14,698 bases of DNA from positions 1-14,698 of the forward strand of contig JAUUYV010000004.1 in the NCBI GenBank assembly GCA_030590275.1, in the 5' to 3' direction. The position numbers were made by a program, and so were the translations under genes. This stretch comes from Porticoccaceae bacterium. GTDB lineage: Bacteria; Pseudomonadota; Gammaproteobacteria; Pseudomonadales; Porticoccaceae. Every line of letters starts with the position of its first letter. Within the stretch, counting starts at the first letter, position 1. Below are positions 1 to 7,778 of this stretch, piece after piece. A model generated the notes under the pieces. That model was not told the DNA's origin, did no database searches, and worked only from the letters and a program-made list of their open reading frames with translations.

Positions 1-239
1 AGAGTATAAAGTCAATTTTCAGAAAAAAAACTAATTATCTACATCGTTCAAAGTCCAAAAGAGGCAATTCAGGCAATAATGTAATATTTACAAAATATAT
101 TTACACAGCAATAGAATCATTGTAGCTATTTAATGTTAAACATAGGGGGTAGCAGTACAATGAATAAATCAAAAATAACTATCAGTTCAATGTTAAAAGA
201 ACTTGATGGACCACATCAATTAGAAAGTTTTGTTTTTCC
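1..239. other. AT-rich segment of unrelated origin fused to def
   Basis: By hand count about 66 of the first 240 bases are G or C (near 27%), while the next 60 bases are near 57%. The segment holds no part of the missing deformylase N-terminus in any frame I read. It looks like a 5' untranslated region with a run of five G (145-149) placed 10 bases before an ATG at 160. No transposase, terminal inverted repeat or att-like core is visible, but only 239 bases are present. It could be the end of an inserted element, the remnant of a deletion that joined two distant genes, or an assembly chimera near a contig end. The sequence alone does not decide between these. Confidence 0.7.
84..105 (+). repeat. 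Two 9-bp direct repeats ATATTTACA, 13-bp period
   Basis: ATATTTACA occurs at 84-92 and again at 97-105, upstream of the small ORF at 160. Each copy contains TTTACA, a fair -35 hexamer, but I see no convincing -10 at the right distance (the best are AATAGA at 110 and TAGCTA at 123). It could be a regulator half-site pair or chance in AT-rich DNA. Confidence 0.3.
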
Positions 240-270
240 ATGCGGTCTACACATCCTGGCGTGGGTTTAG
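160..270 (+). CDS. Small ORF, 5' end of an unknown gene cut by the junction
   Basis: An ATG at 160 follows a GGGGG Shine-Dalgarno-like run (145-149) at 10-base spacing and opens a 36-codon frame beginning [17 protein letters not shown]. About 26 codons lie in the AT-rich segment. After the junction near 240 the frame runs out of phase through def DNA and stops at TAG 268-270, so the last residues are not native. The first part therefore looks like the authentic start of another gene whose remainder is absent. I do not recognise the peptide: it has no hydrophobic signal segment, and it is basic and polar with a short amphipathic stretch. Function is unknown. It could also be a chance ORF; the ribosome site is the main argument in its favour. 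Confidence 0.3.
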   Translation: MNKSKITISSMLKELDGPHQLESFVFPCGLHILAWV

Positions 271-635
271 CGGCAACCCAGGTGAACATTCATCGGCGTA
301 TTGTGGTGATGGATGTCTCTGAAAGTTGCAGTCACCCTCACGTTTTTATTAATCCGGAAATAGAAGTGCTAGATGATACGGTGCTAGAGCACGACGAGGG
401 CTGCCTGTCGGTGCCCGGTTTTTCCGAAGCGGTTACCCGGCCTGGGCACATTCGAGTTAGAGCCTTAAATGAGCACGGGGAGGCCTTTGAGATTGAGCCG
501 GGTGGATTAATGGCGGTGTGTATTCAGCACGAGCTCGACCACCTTAATGGTAAATTGTTCGTGGATTACCTCTCGCCGATAAAACGACTGCGGATTCGCA
601 AGAAGCTCGAAAAAACCCATAAGCAATTAGTCTGA
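240..635 (+). CDS. def: Peptide deformylase, N-terminus missing (probable 5' truncation)
   Basis: Peptide deformylase removes the formyl group from the initiator Met of nascent proteins using a metal ion. All three family motifs are present: GVGLAATQ (residues 7-14), EGCLS (53-57, metal ligand C55) and QHELDH (96-101, ligands H97 and H101, catalytic E98). The family is usually near 168-170 residues, but this frame gives 131. About 40 N-terminal residues (first helix and strand) are absent, and the DNA upstream is AT-rich and unrelated. The in-frame sequence before ATG 240 (back to TGA 204-206) does not resemble a deformylase. The ATG appears to be created at or beside the junction, and no Shine-Dalgarno precedes it. 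The product is probably unstable or unmade. As deformylase is normally essential, an intact copy is expected elsewhere if the truncation is real. fmt follows after 19 bases, the usual order. Confidence 0.85.
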   Translation: MRSTHPGVGLAATQVNIHRRIVVMDVSESCSHPHVFINPEIEVLDDTVLEHDEGCLSVPGFSEAVTRPGHIRVRALNEHGEAFEIEPGGLMAVCIQHELDHLNGKLFVDYLSPIKRLRIRKKLEKTHKQLV

Positions 636-654
636 AAAAAAAGCCGACAACTTG

Positions 655-1647
655 ATGCCACCTTCGCCTAACTTGCAAGATCTACGTATTATTTTTGCGG
701 GTACCCCAGAGTTTGCTGCAGAACATTTGCAGGCTTTATTAGATGCTCCGTATGCCCTTGTTGGCGTGTTTACTCAGCCCGATCGCCCCGCTGGGCGAGG
801 CAAAAAGTGCTTGCCAGGTCCCGTGAAAGCGCTAGCGAGCGAATATAAAGTTCCTGTCTTTCAACCAGTAACGCTGAAAAAATCCACCGATCAATTAGCA
901 TTATCTGAACTCAGGCCAGACTTGATGGTGGTGGTTGCCTACGGCTTGATTTTGCCGCCAGCGGTGTTAACAATCCCCCGCCTTGGTTGTATCAATGTAC
1001 ACGCTTCCCTCCTTCCTCGTTGGCGAGGAGCTGCACCGATTCAGCGCGCTATTGAATTCGGTGACGAAGTCAGTGGTATCACGATTATGCAAATGGAAGA
1101 GGGTCTGGATACCGGGCCGATGCTAGCGACTACCACTTGCCCCATCGCCAGTAATGAAACCGGCGGTAGTCTGCACGACAAACTTGTGCAACTTGGTCCC
1201 CAGTTGTTATTACAGACCATCGACAAAATGGTGCAGGATGGCATTAAGGCCGATGTTCAGAATAACGATCAGGTCACCTACGCACCGAAACTGACTAAAA
1301 AGGAAGGAGCCATAGACTGGATATTAAGTGCGGTGGAAATAGATCGGAAGGTCCGAGCATTTAACCTTTTCCCGGTAGCGTATAGCGTGATCGGTGGGCA
1401 GCGGGTTCGCATCTGGTCGGGAATATCTTTGAATGATTTGGGTGGCCCCGGGCAGCAGACTGAAAATAGACCTGCCGGTAGCATTATTTCGGTTAGTGAG
1501 CAGGGTATTCTAGTAGCTTGTGGGAAAGGTGTTTACCGCATTGATGAATTGCAGCTGGCTGGCCGTAAACGCCTGCCTGTTGGCGAGGTGCTGAAGAGTC
1601 GCGCCGCTTTGTTTTCCCCAGGACTTCAATTCGATGCCGCTCCATAG
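655..1647 (+). CDS. fmt: Methionyl-tRNA formyltransferase
   Basis: Transfers a formyl group from 10-formyl-tetrahydrofolate to Met-tRNA(fMet) in the cytoplasm, making the initiator used by bacterial ribosomes; it is the functional partner of def just upstream. From ATG 655 the protein has 330 residues, against roughly 315 in E. coli. The N-terminal Rossmann-like domain shows GTPEFAAEHL and QPDRPAGRGKK. The catalytic triad is visible as N114 and H116 in INVHASLLPRWRGAAPIQ and D152 in GLDTGPML, each offset by 8 from E. coli N106/H108/D144. The C-terminal OB-like tRNA-binding domain follows (about 215-315). A TTG lies directly upstream in frame at 652; ATG 655 is preferred as the better start codon, though no good Shine-Dalgarno is seen, so coupling to def translation is likely. 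rsmB begins 3 bases after the stop. Confidence 0.96.
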   Translation: MPPSPNLQDLRIIFAGTPEFAAEHLQALLDAPYALVGVFTQPDRPAGRGKKCLPGPVKALASEYKVPVFQPVTLKKSTDQLALSELRPDLMVVVAYGLILPPAVLTIPRLGCINVHASLLPRWRGAAPIQRAIEFGDEVSGITIMQMEEGLDTGPMLATTTCPIASNETGGSLHDKLVQLGPQLLLQTIDKMVQDGIKADVQNNDQVTYAPKLTKKEGAIDWILSAVEIDRKVRAFNLFPVAYSVIGGQRVRIWSGISLNDLGGPGQQTENRPAGSIISVSEQGILVACGKGVYRIDELQLAGRKRLPVGEVLKSRAALFSPGLQFDAAP

Positions 1648-1650
1648 TTT

Positions 1651-2961
1651 ATGAGTGTTCGCGCAACTGCGGCTGCTATCGTTTTCCAGGTCGTTGTCCA
1701 GGGCCGTTCGTTGGATAGCGTGCTGGACCGCGAAGATGCGCAGGTGTTGGTGCGCGACCAGGCCTTACTGCGCGAACTCTGTTACGGTACTTTGCGTTGG
1801 TATCCTCGGTTCGAGGTGGTGCTTAACCACCTGCTCGATAAACCTTTAAAGCCTAAGGATGCCGATCTTCACGCTCTACTGGCCTGTGCGCTGTATCAGC
1901 TGACTGCTATGCGAATTCCACCCCATGCGGCTATTAACGAAACGGTTGCTGCTTGTCAGACTCTGGGTAAAGGGTGGGCAAAAGGCATGGTGAACGCCAT
2001 TTTGCGTCGGTACCAAAGGGAGCAGGATACCTTCGAAGATTTGTTTAAGGATTGCAATGTGTACTGGAGTGCCCATCCGGATTGGCTGCTTTCGGCAATC
2101 AGGGAGAGTTGGCCCGATCAGCTAGAGGCTATTGTCGAGGCTAACAACAGTCGAGCCCCGATGACTTTGCGCGTAAACCAGTTGCGCTGTCGGCGAGATG
2201 ACTATCTGCTAAAGCTGGTTAAGGCGGGTATTGCAGCGAGTCCTACGAGTTTTAGTGAGGTGGGGATACAGCTAGATGCCCCGCAGCAGGTAGTTGCTTT
2301 GCCCGGGTTTGAGGTAGGTTTGGTGAGTGTCCAGGACGAAGCTGCGCAACTCTGTGCGCAGCTACTGGATCCCGCCCCTGGGCAGCGGGTGCTAGATGCC
2401 TGTAGTGCCCCTGGGGGAAAGGCATGCCATTTACTTGAATATCAGCCTGAAATTCGAGAACTTGTTGCCCTGGAGTTAGATGCCGAACGCTTGCACAAGG
2501 TTGAGGGCAACCTTGTGCGGCTGGGACTTTCGGCTCGTACCCTTTGCGCCGACGCGGCTAAGCCGGATCAGTGGTGGGATGGAACTCCCTTTGAACGTAT
2601 TTTGCTTGATACACCGTGCTCGGCAAGCGGGGTGATACGCCGTCACCCAGACATCAAAGTACTGCGTAAGCCTGCCGATATTGCTAAGCTAGTTGTAGTG
2701 CAGGCTACTTTGTTAGAGCAATTGTGGCCGACGCTCGCATCCGGCGGGATATTGTTGTACGCGACATGTTCGGTACTCAGCGATGAAAATGATCGGGTGG
2801 TGTCGGAGTTTGTTCAGTCCCGTAGTGATGCGAGTTTGCTGCCAGTAGTCTTTGAAGGGAAATTGAAACCTGGTCTCGCTACTGGTCATGTAGGCCAACA
2901 ATTGCTCCCCCGCGTGGGTGGTCACGATGGTTTCTACTACGCTTTGCTCGAAAAACAATAA
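1651..2961 (+). CDS. rsmB: 16S rRNA (cytosine-967-C5)-methyltransferase RsmB
   Basis: Methylates C967 of 16S rRNA from S-adenosylmethionine. The 436-residue length fits the family (429 in E. coli). The N-terminal ~140 residues form the NusB-like RNA-binding domain, followed by the Rossmann methyltransferase. Motif I DACSAPGGK (249-257) binds SAM. Motif IV, LDTPCSASGVIRRHPD, contains C323, and ATCSVLSDEND contains C373. These are the two cysteines used by RNA m5C methyltransferases for product release and nucleophilic attack. ATG 1651 lies 3 bases after the fmt stop without a clear Shine-Dalgarno, so translation is probably coupled. The fmt-rsmB-trkA order is the standard gammaproteobacterial arrangement. 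There is nothing unusual in the reading frame. Confidence 0.96.
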   Translation: MSVRATAAAIVFQVVVQGRSLDSVLDREDAQVLVRDQALLRELCYGTLRWYPRFEVVLNHLLDKPLKPKDADLHALLACALYQLTAMRIPPHAAINETVAACQTLGKGWAKGMVNAILRRYQREQDTFEDLFKDCNVYWSAHPDWLLSAIRESWPDQLEAIVEANNSRAPMTLRVNQLRCRRDDYLLKLVKAGIAASPTSFSEVGIQLDAPQQVVALPGFEVGLVSVQDEAAQLCAQLLDPAPGQRVLDACSAPGGKACHLLEYQPEIRELVALELDAERLHKVEGNLVRLGLSARTLCADAAKPDQWWDGTPFERILLDTPCSASGVIRRHPDIKVLRKPADIAKLVVVQATLLEQLWPTLASGGILLYATCSVLSDENDRVVSEFVQSRSDASLLPVVFEGKLKPGLATGHVGQQLLPRVGGHDGFYYALLEKQ

Positions 2962-2985
2962 CTCTTGCTGGAGTAAACGCGCTTA

Positions 2986-4368
2986 ATGAAAATTGTGATT
3001 GTCGGAGCGGGACAAGTAGGGGGAACCCTGGCGGAAAACCTTGCGCGAGAAGCTAACGACATTACTTTAATCGACCCAGACGAAGAATGTTTGCGCGAGC
3101 TTCAGGATCGCCTGGATATTCGTACCGTGCCCGGTATGGGCTCTTACCCTGATGTTTTAGTGGCCGCAGGTATTGAAGATGCCGACATGTTGGTAGCTGT
3201 GACCGATAGTGATGAAGTCAACATGATGGCCTGCCAGGTTGCCCACTCCCTGTTCAAAACGCCTACAAAAATAGCGCGAGTGCGTGCCACGAGTTATGTG
3301 GAACCCAAATATCGTGAGCGATTGTTCGGAGGTGAAGGTTGCCCTGTCGATGTGCTCATCACCCCAGAGCAGGTGATCACTGATTATATTCACCAGTTAA
3401 TTCAAAGGCCTGGTGCCTTGCAGGTTCTCGATTTTGCCAATGGCAAGGTGCAGTTGGTGGCGGTTCGTGCCGAACAGGGAGGGCCATTAGTCGGGCACGA
3501 ATTGCGTGAATTGCGTGAGCATATGCCGGACGTGGATGCCCGCGCAGCAGCTCTTTACCGGCAGGATCGCTCGCTGGTTCCCGAAGGTGACACCGTTATC
3601 GAGGAAGGGGATGAGGTGTTTTTTATTGCCGCAGCTAAAAATATCCGTTCCGTCATGGCTGAACTGGGTCGAGCAGAAGCGGTTTATCGCCATATTATTA
3701 TTGCCGGCGGCGGCAATATTGGTTATCGCCTGGCCCATGTGTTGGAGCATCGATACAACGTGAAAATCATTGAATATTCCCGTGAGCGAGGAGAATATCT
3801 GGCCGAGCACCTGGATCGTACAGTTGTGCTCACCGGGCGAGCGGACGACCGGGAATTGCTGCTGGAAGAAAATATTGATAAAACCGATGTTTTTCTGGCA
3901 GTTACCAATGACGATAAAGCTAATATTATGTCATCCATCCTTGCCAAGCGGCTTGGGGCGCGCAAGGTAATGACTTTAATCGGTAATCCGGTCTACGTCG
4001 ATTTAATGCAGGGCAGTGAGATTGATATTGCCATTTCTCCCCAGCAGGCGACCACCAGTATATTACTGTCCCATGTTCGCAAGGCGGATACCGTCAGTGC
4101 CCATTCACTTCGTCGCGGAGTAGCCGAAGCGCTCGAGGTCGTCGCTCACGGTGACCGTAAAAGCTCCAAAGTGGTAGGTCGTGCCATTGACGAGATCAAA
4201 TTGCCCCCCGGTACCAGCATCGCTGCATTAGTGCGTGATAACGAAGTGATTATTGCCCATCACGATACGGTGATAGAAAGCGATGATCACGTTATCGTTT
4301 TCATTATTGACAAGCGCTATACCCGGGACGTGGAAAAGCTGTTTCAGGTGGGGTTTACTTTCTTCTAA
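2986..4368 (+). CDS. trkA: Trk potassium uptake regulatory subunit TrkA
   Basis: Cytoplasmic peripheral subunit that binds NAD(H)/nucleotides and gates the TrkH potassium channel. At 460 residues it matches the double-length gammaproteobacterial TrkA (458 in E. coli): two RCK_N/RCK_C pairs in tandem. The first Rossmann fold opens with [17 protein letters not shown] (residues 3-19) and carries an acidic strand end, LIDPDEE. The second opens with [15 protein letters not shown] (236-250) and ends in IIEYSRER. The two TrkA_C domains lie about 140-225 and 370-455. A CTGGAG Shine-Dalgarno (2968-2973) sits 12 bases before ATG 2986, a little far but usable. The stop overlaps the trkH start by one base (TAATG), consistent with coupled, stoichiometric production. 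Confidence 0.97.
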   Translation: MKIVIVGAGQVGGTLAENLAREANDITLIDPDEECLRELQDRLDIRTVPGMGSYPDVLVAAGIEDADMLVAVTDSDEVNMMACQVAHSLFKTPTKIARVRATSYVEPKYRERLFGGEGCPVDVLITPEQVITDYIHQLIQRPGALQVLDFANGKVQLVAVRAEQGGPLVGHELRELREHMPDVDARAAALYRQDRSLVPEGDTVIEEGDEVFFIAAAKNIRSVMAELGRAEAVYRHIIIAGGGNIGYRLAHVLEHRYNVKIIEYSRERGEYLAEHLDRTVVLTGRADDRELLLEENIDKTDVFLAVTNDDKANIMSSILAKRLGARKVMTLIGNPVYVDLMQGSEIDIAISPQQATTSILLSHVRKADTVSAHSLRRGVAEALEVVAHGDRKSSKVVGRAIDEIKLPPGTSIAALVRDNEVIIAHHDTVIESDDHVIVFIIDKRYTRDVEKLFQVGFTFF

Positions 4369-5816
4369 TGCAATTCGCGATTATCGCACGCATCCTCGGT
4401 CTTCTGTTGATGTTGTTCAGTGCTAGCCTACTGCCTCCAATAGCGGTAGCGAGTTACTATAGTGAGGGAACCCAGGGGGCATTTTTTCTCGCGTTTGCTA
4501 TCACTTTCTCTGTTGGTATGACGGTTTGGTTACCCTACTGCCGCAGGCAGGCAGACTTGCGTACCCGCGACGGGTTTTTGGTTACCGTATTGTTTTGGTT
4601 GGTGCTTGGCCTGGTAGGGGCAATCCCTTTAATGCTGGTTGAGCCCCTGAATTTATCTTTTACCAATGCAGTATTTGAGTCTATTTCCGGGCTAACGACT
4701 ACTGGTTCAACGGTAATCACGGGGCTTGACGATCTGCCCAAATCAATCCTCTACTATCGACAACAACTGCAATGGTTGGGGGGTATTGGCATCGTGGTGA
4801 TAGCAGTTGCGATAATGCCCATGCTGGGTATCGGAGGTATGCAGCTTTATCGTGCGGAAACGCCGGGGCCAGTGAAAGACAACAAACTTACTCCACGTAT
4901 TACCGAAACCGCCAAAGCATTGTTTTTAATTTATCTGGCGCTCACCGTTGTTTGTGCTCTTAGTTATTGGGCAGCGGGTATGAGCTTGTTTGATGCCATC
5001 GGGCATAGTTTTTCCACAGTAGCAATTGGCGGGTTTTCCACTCACGATGCGAGCATCGGATTTTTTGATAATAGCGCTATTACTATTATTTGCGTTATTT
5101 TTATGGTGATTTCAGGGATTAATTTTGGTCTGCACTTTTTAGCCTGGAATCGTTTAAGCATAAGACACTATTTTAGTGATCCGGAAGCGCGCATGTATCT
5201 GACCATGCTTGCGGTAGGAGCGCTCATCGTTTGCTGTTACCTGTACTGGACTCAGACTTACGGCGCTACAGATGCATTTTTTTATGGAGTTTTCCAGTTA
5301 GTATCGCTGATGACCACTACTGGTTTTGCTACCACCAACTATAGCCTATGGCCGACTTTTGTACCGTTCCTGTTAATTTTTCTTTCTTTTTTTGGGGCTT
5401 GTGCTGGTTCTACAGGTGGTGGTGTAAAGGTCGGCCGGATGTTAATTATGGCTCGGCAAGGTTTTAGGGAAATGTATCGTTTGATTCACCCTAATGCAGT
5501 AGTGCCATTGAAATTAAAGGATCGAAGGGTGTCTGAACGGGTAGCCGACGCTATTTGGGCATTTTTTGGGGCCTATCTAGCCATTTTTTATGGCATTGTT
5601 TTAACGCTATTGGCCTCTGGCCTCGATTACGTTACTGCGTGGTCGGCAACAGCTGCGGCACTTAATAACCTTGGTCCGGGCCTGGGCGATGTCTCGGCGC
5701 ATTACGACGGAATTAATACTTTCGCTAAATGGGTGCTGTGCGGTGGAATGTTGTTGGGGCGACTGGAAATTTTCACTCTGTTGGTATTATTCAGTCCCGC
5801 GTTTTGGCGGCGTTGA
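4368..5816 (+). CDS. trkH: Trk potassium transporter membrane subunit TrkH
   Basis: Inner-membrane potassium-conducting subunit of the Trk system, gated by TrkA encoded immediately upstream. The 482 residues match the family (483 in E. coli). Four pore-loop repeats of the SKT superfamily can be read: SGLTTTGSTV (about 108-116), FSTVAIGGFST (215-225), LMTTTGFATT (314-323) and ALNNLGPGLG (431-440), each carrying the selectivity-filter glycine. The conserved GACAGSTGGGVKVGR (343-357) is the intramembrane loop under the filter that acts as the gate. The sequence is hydrophobic throughout, with the first membrane helix at the N-terminus. The start codon overlaps the trkA stop. The gene ends the plus-strand operon and is followed by a convergent ClC gene 22 bases away. 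Confidence 0.97.
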   Translation: MQFAIIARILGLLLMLFSASLLPPIAVASYYSEGTQGAFFLAFAITFSVGMTVWLPYCRRQADLRTRDGFLVTVLFWLVLGLVGAIPLMLVEPLNLSFTNAVFESISGLTTTGSTVITGLDDLPKSILYYRQQLQWLGGIGIVVIAVAIMPMLGIGGMQLYRAETPGPVKDNKLTPRITETAKALFLIYLALTVVCALSYWAAGMSLFDAIGHSFSTVAIGGFSTHDASIGFFDNSAITIICVIFMVISGINFGLHFLAWNRLSIRHYFSDPEARMYLTMLAVGALIVCCYLYWTQTYGATDAFFYGVFQLVSLMTTTGFATTNYSLWPTFVPFLLIFLSFFGACAGSTGGGVKVGRMLIMARQGFREMYRLIHPNAVVPLKLKDRRVSERVADAIWAFFGAYLAIFYGIVLTLLASGLDYVTAWSATAAALNNLGPGLGDVSAHYDGINTFAKWVLCGGMLLGRLEIFTLLVLFSPAFWRR

Positions 5817-5838
5817 TCTTATATTTCATAAAAATACT

Positions 5839-7593
5839 TTATTGATAATAGTTATCAATTTCATCTCGGGTGATAATTCCCGCAACTTCGGATATCAAAG
5901 GCGCGGAGTCCTGGGTAACGTAAACGGCGTAGCCATTGTTCTGGCGAATAACCGTTAAGGCCTCCTGCAGTGTGGCCTGAGAGTGCATCGCAAACAGTCG
6001 CCAGCGCTGGCCAGGAATTTCCAGAAGATCGATGGGCTGATCAGTTTCCCAGAGCGATGTATCTGATTGTTCAATAAAACGAGCCAGGTCGGCGGGGCGA
6101 ATGATATATTTTTCTTCACCCAGGTCTTCCGACACTATCCATTCCGGGTGTTGTTCGAGCGCATCGAGAGCCTTGTTCCAGGGTAGCCGCCGACTATGAC
6201 TGACAAAATTCTGTGTCATTACACTGGTAACGCCCACCCGACTTAACATTTGGTATACCGGGGATGAGAGCCAGCCAGGATCACGGCCAATCAAGAATAA
6301 ACCGGGTAAACGCGCTACTAATCGCGTAGTTACCGTAGCCACCACGATGACAAACATGGCGGGCATTAAAATACCTGGGTTGTAGGTGAGCTCCATTAAG
6401 GCAACCAGTGCGGCCAAAGGCGCATTCAGCACAGCGGCCATGGTTGCACCCATCCCCAGCGTTGCATAAAAGCCCGGTGTTGCTGTGTCCTGAGGACTGA
6501 TTAAATTAGCGGCAATACCCAGGCATCCGCCAAGGCAAGCTCCGATAACGAGCGCCGGACCAATACTCCCGCCAGGAATACCGAGGGCAATCGATATGGT
6601 GGACAGGAACAGTTTAGCGGCGGCGATTGTTAGTAACAGGCTAAAGCTCAGCTTGCCAAGCATGGCGAGCTCTAATGTGTCGTAACCCACGCCCATCACC
6701 TCAGGGATTAGAGCGCCTATGATTCCTGCTGACAAGCCGGCCAACAGCAAGCTAATCCACTGAGACCGCTGTGCATATTTTGCTACCTGGCTGTGTAGGG
6801 TCAGAATCAATGCAGAAGCAAGCCCGATGGCAATGCCGAAGACTGCCAGGTAGGGGAGTTCGAACAAGCTAGCCATTTGTAGAGCAGGTATTTCAAATGC
6901 GGGAGCAGCGTCAAAGGTAATACGGCTGACCAGAGCACCAGAAACTGCTGCAAGAATTATCGGGATAAAACCGGTTACGGTGTATTCCATTAACACTACT
7001 TCCATGGCGAAAATGACACCTGCAAGTGGTGTGTTAAATGAGGCAGAAATAGCCGCAGCGACACCGCAACCGACCAGAGTTCTCAAGCTATTGTTGGGCA
7101 GACCAAAACGTTGACCTAGTAAGCTTGCCGATGCTGCAACCAGGTGAATTGCCGGACCTTCTCGGCCTACTGAGTGACCGGACAATAGCGCTAGTATGCC
7201 GCCGAAGAATTGCATGATGGCGTTGTTCGTTGGCAATTTGGCCTGGTGTTGGTGGTAACGTTCGATCACATGGCCGACCCCAACTGAAAGTTTGTCTGTA
7301 CCAAGCAGTTTGCCAAGCGCGATAATTGCAAAAACGCCGAGGATCGGTAGGAGTAGACGCATCTCTGGAGGGAGTGATTCAAAGCCTTCGCTAGAGTGGT
7401 TTGGCAGTGCGGCGACCAGCGGTAATTCCACGGCCAGGCGAAAAAGCACCGCGATGACTCCCGTTACTAAACCACTAAAAAGACCGAGTAATGCCAGCTG
7501 CGGTAGAGCGTCTCCATAGGCGAGTCTGAGCCGGAAGTTGTCTACCAGGTTTTTTGGTCTGTCGCGTAACAAAGATAACAGTCTGCCGAACAT
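5839..7593 (-). CDS. ClC-family chloride channel/antiporter with C-terminal CBS-like region
   Basis: Integral membrane anion transporter of the ClC family, 584 residues. The membrane domain spans about 30-430 and a CBS-like cytoplasmic tail about 452-584. Family landmarks are GREGPAIHL (143-151) with the gating glutamate E145, NTPLAGVIFAME (187-198), GIPGGSIGP (338-346), NAPLAALVALMEL (390-402), and SPVY (444-447), whose Y447 fits the central tyrosine of ClC-ec1. Several ion-pathway residues differ from ClC-ec1: GVGH (105-108) replaces GSGIP (no Ser107 equivalent), GSIGP replaces GxFxP, and V199 sits where the internal proton glutamate E203 is expected. Whether it is a channel, a Cl-/H+ exchanger or selective for another anion cannot be told. 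It faces trkH tail to tail. No strong Shine-Dalgarno precedes ATG 7593, but the N-terminus looks natural for the family. Confidence 0.88.
   Translation of the reverse strand: MFGRLLSLLRDRPKNLVDNFRLRLAYGDALPQLALLGLFSGLVTGVIAVLFRLAVELPLVAALPNHSSEGFESLPPEMRLLLPILGVFAIIALGKLLGTDKLSVGVGHVIERYHQHQAKLPTNNAIMQFFGGILALLSGHSVGREGPAIHLVAASASLLGQRFGLPNNSLRTLVGCGVAAAISASFNTPLAGVIFAMEVVLMEYTVTGFIPIILAAVSGALVSRITFDAAPAFEIPALQMASLFELPYLAVFGIAIGLASALILTLHSQVAKYAQRSQWISLLLAGLSAGIIGALIPEVMGVGYDTLELAMLGKLSFSLLLTIAAAKLFLSTISIALGIPGGSIGPALVIGACLGGCLGIAANLISPQDTATPGFYATLGMGATMAAVLNAPLAALVALMELTYNPGILMPAMFVIVVATVTTRLVARLPGLFLIGRDPGWLSSPVYQMLSRVGVTSVMTQNFVSHSRRLPWNKALDALEQHPEWIVSEDLGEEKYIIRPADLARFIEQSDTSLWETDQPIDLLEIPGQRWRLFAMHSQATLQEALTVIRQNNGYAVYVTQDSAPLISEVAGIITRDEIDNYYQ
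5841..5859. terminator. AT-rich hairpin between convergent trkH and ClC genes
   Basis: ATTGATAA and TTATCAAT form a perfect 8-bp inverted repeat with a 3-base loop, lying over the stop codon and last codons of the ClC gene, 25 bases after trkH ends. On the minus strand it is followed by AAAGTATTTTT. With only one G-C pair per arm the stem is weak, so a bidirectional terminator is plausible but not firm. Confidence 0.25.
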
Positions 7594-7778
7594 CGATTAA
7601 TTACGGTCTATTGTGGTAGGCAGGATAGGAGGCATCAGAAGAAATGTGTTGGTGTTAACAGGTTTTCTGCACCGCGAGGGTCGCAGCAATGTCCGCGAGT
7701 ATACGTCCTGAGGTATTATAAGTGTTCGTTTTTTTATAATGCCTGTGTGACGAGTAACAAGGGTGGTTTAGGTGAGTA
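7594..7778. promoter_or_regulatory. Divergent promoter region between the ClC gene and argC
   Basis: The 185-base spacer separates two outward-reading genes. A perfect -10 hexamer TATAAT is at 7735-7740 on the plus strand, about 40 bases before argC. Another reads leftward at 7720-7715 on the minus strand. Neither has a good -35 at 16-18 bases. TAGGTGAG (7769-7776) just before ATG 7779 can serve as the argC ribosome site. I see no convincing ArgR box. Confidence 0.4.

Noticed and set aside
3487..3810. 107-codon minus-strand open frame inside trkA
   Set aside because: It is antisense to a clearly conserved trkA region, has no ribosome site, and reads as a histidine/cysteine-rich shadow product.
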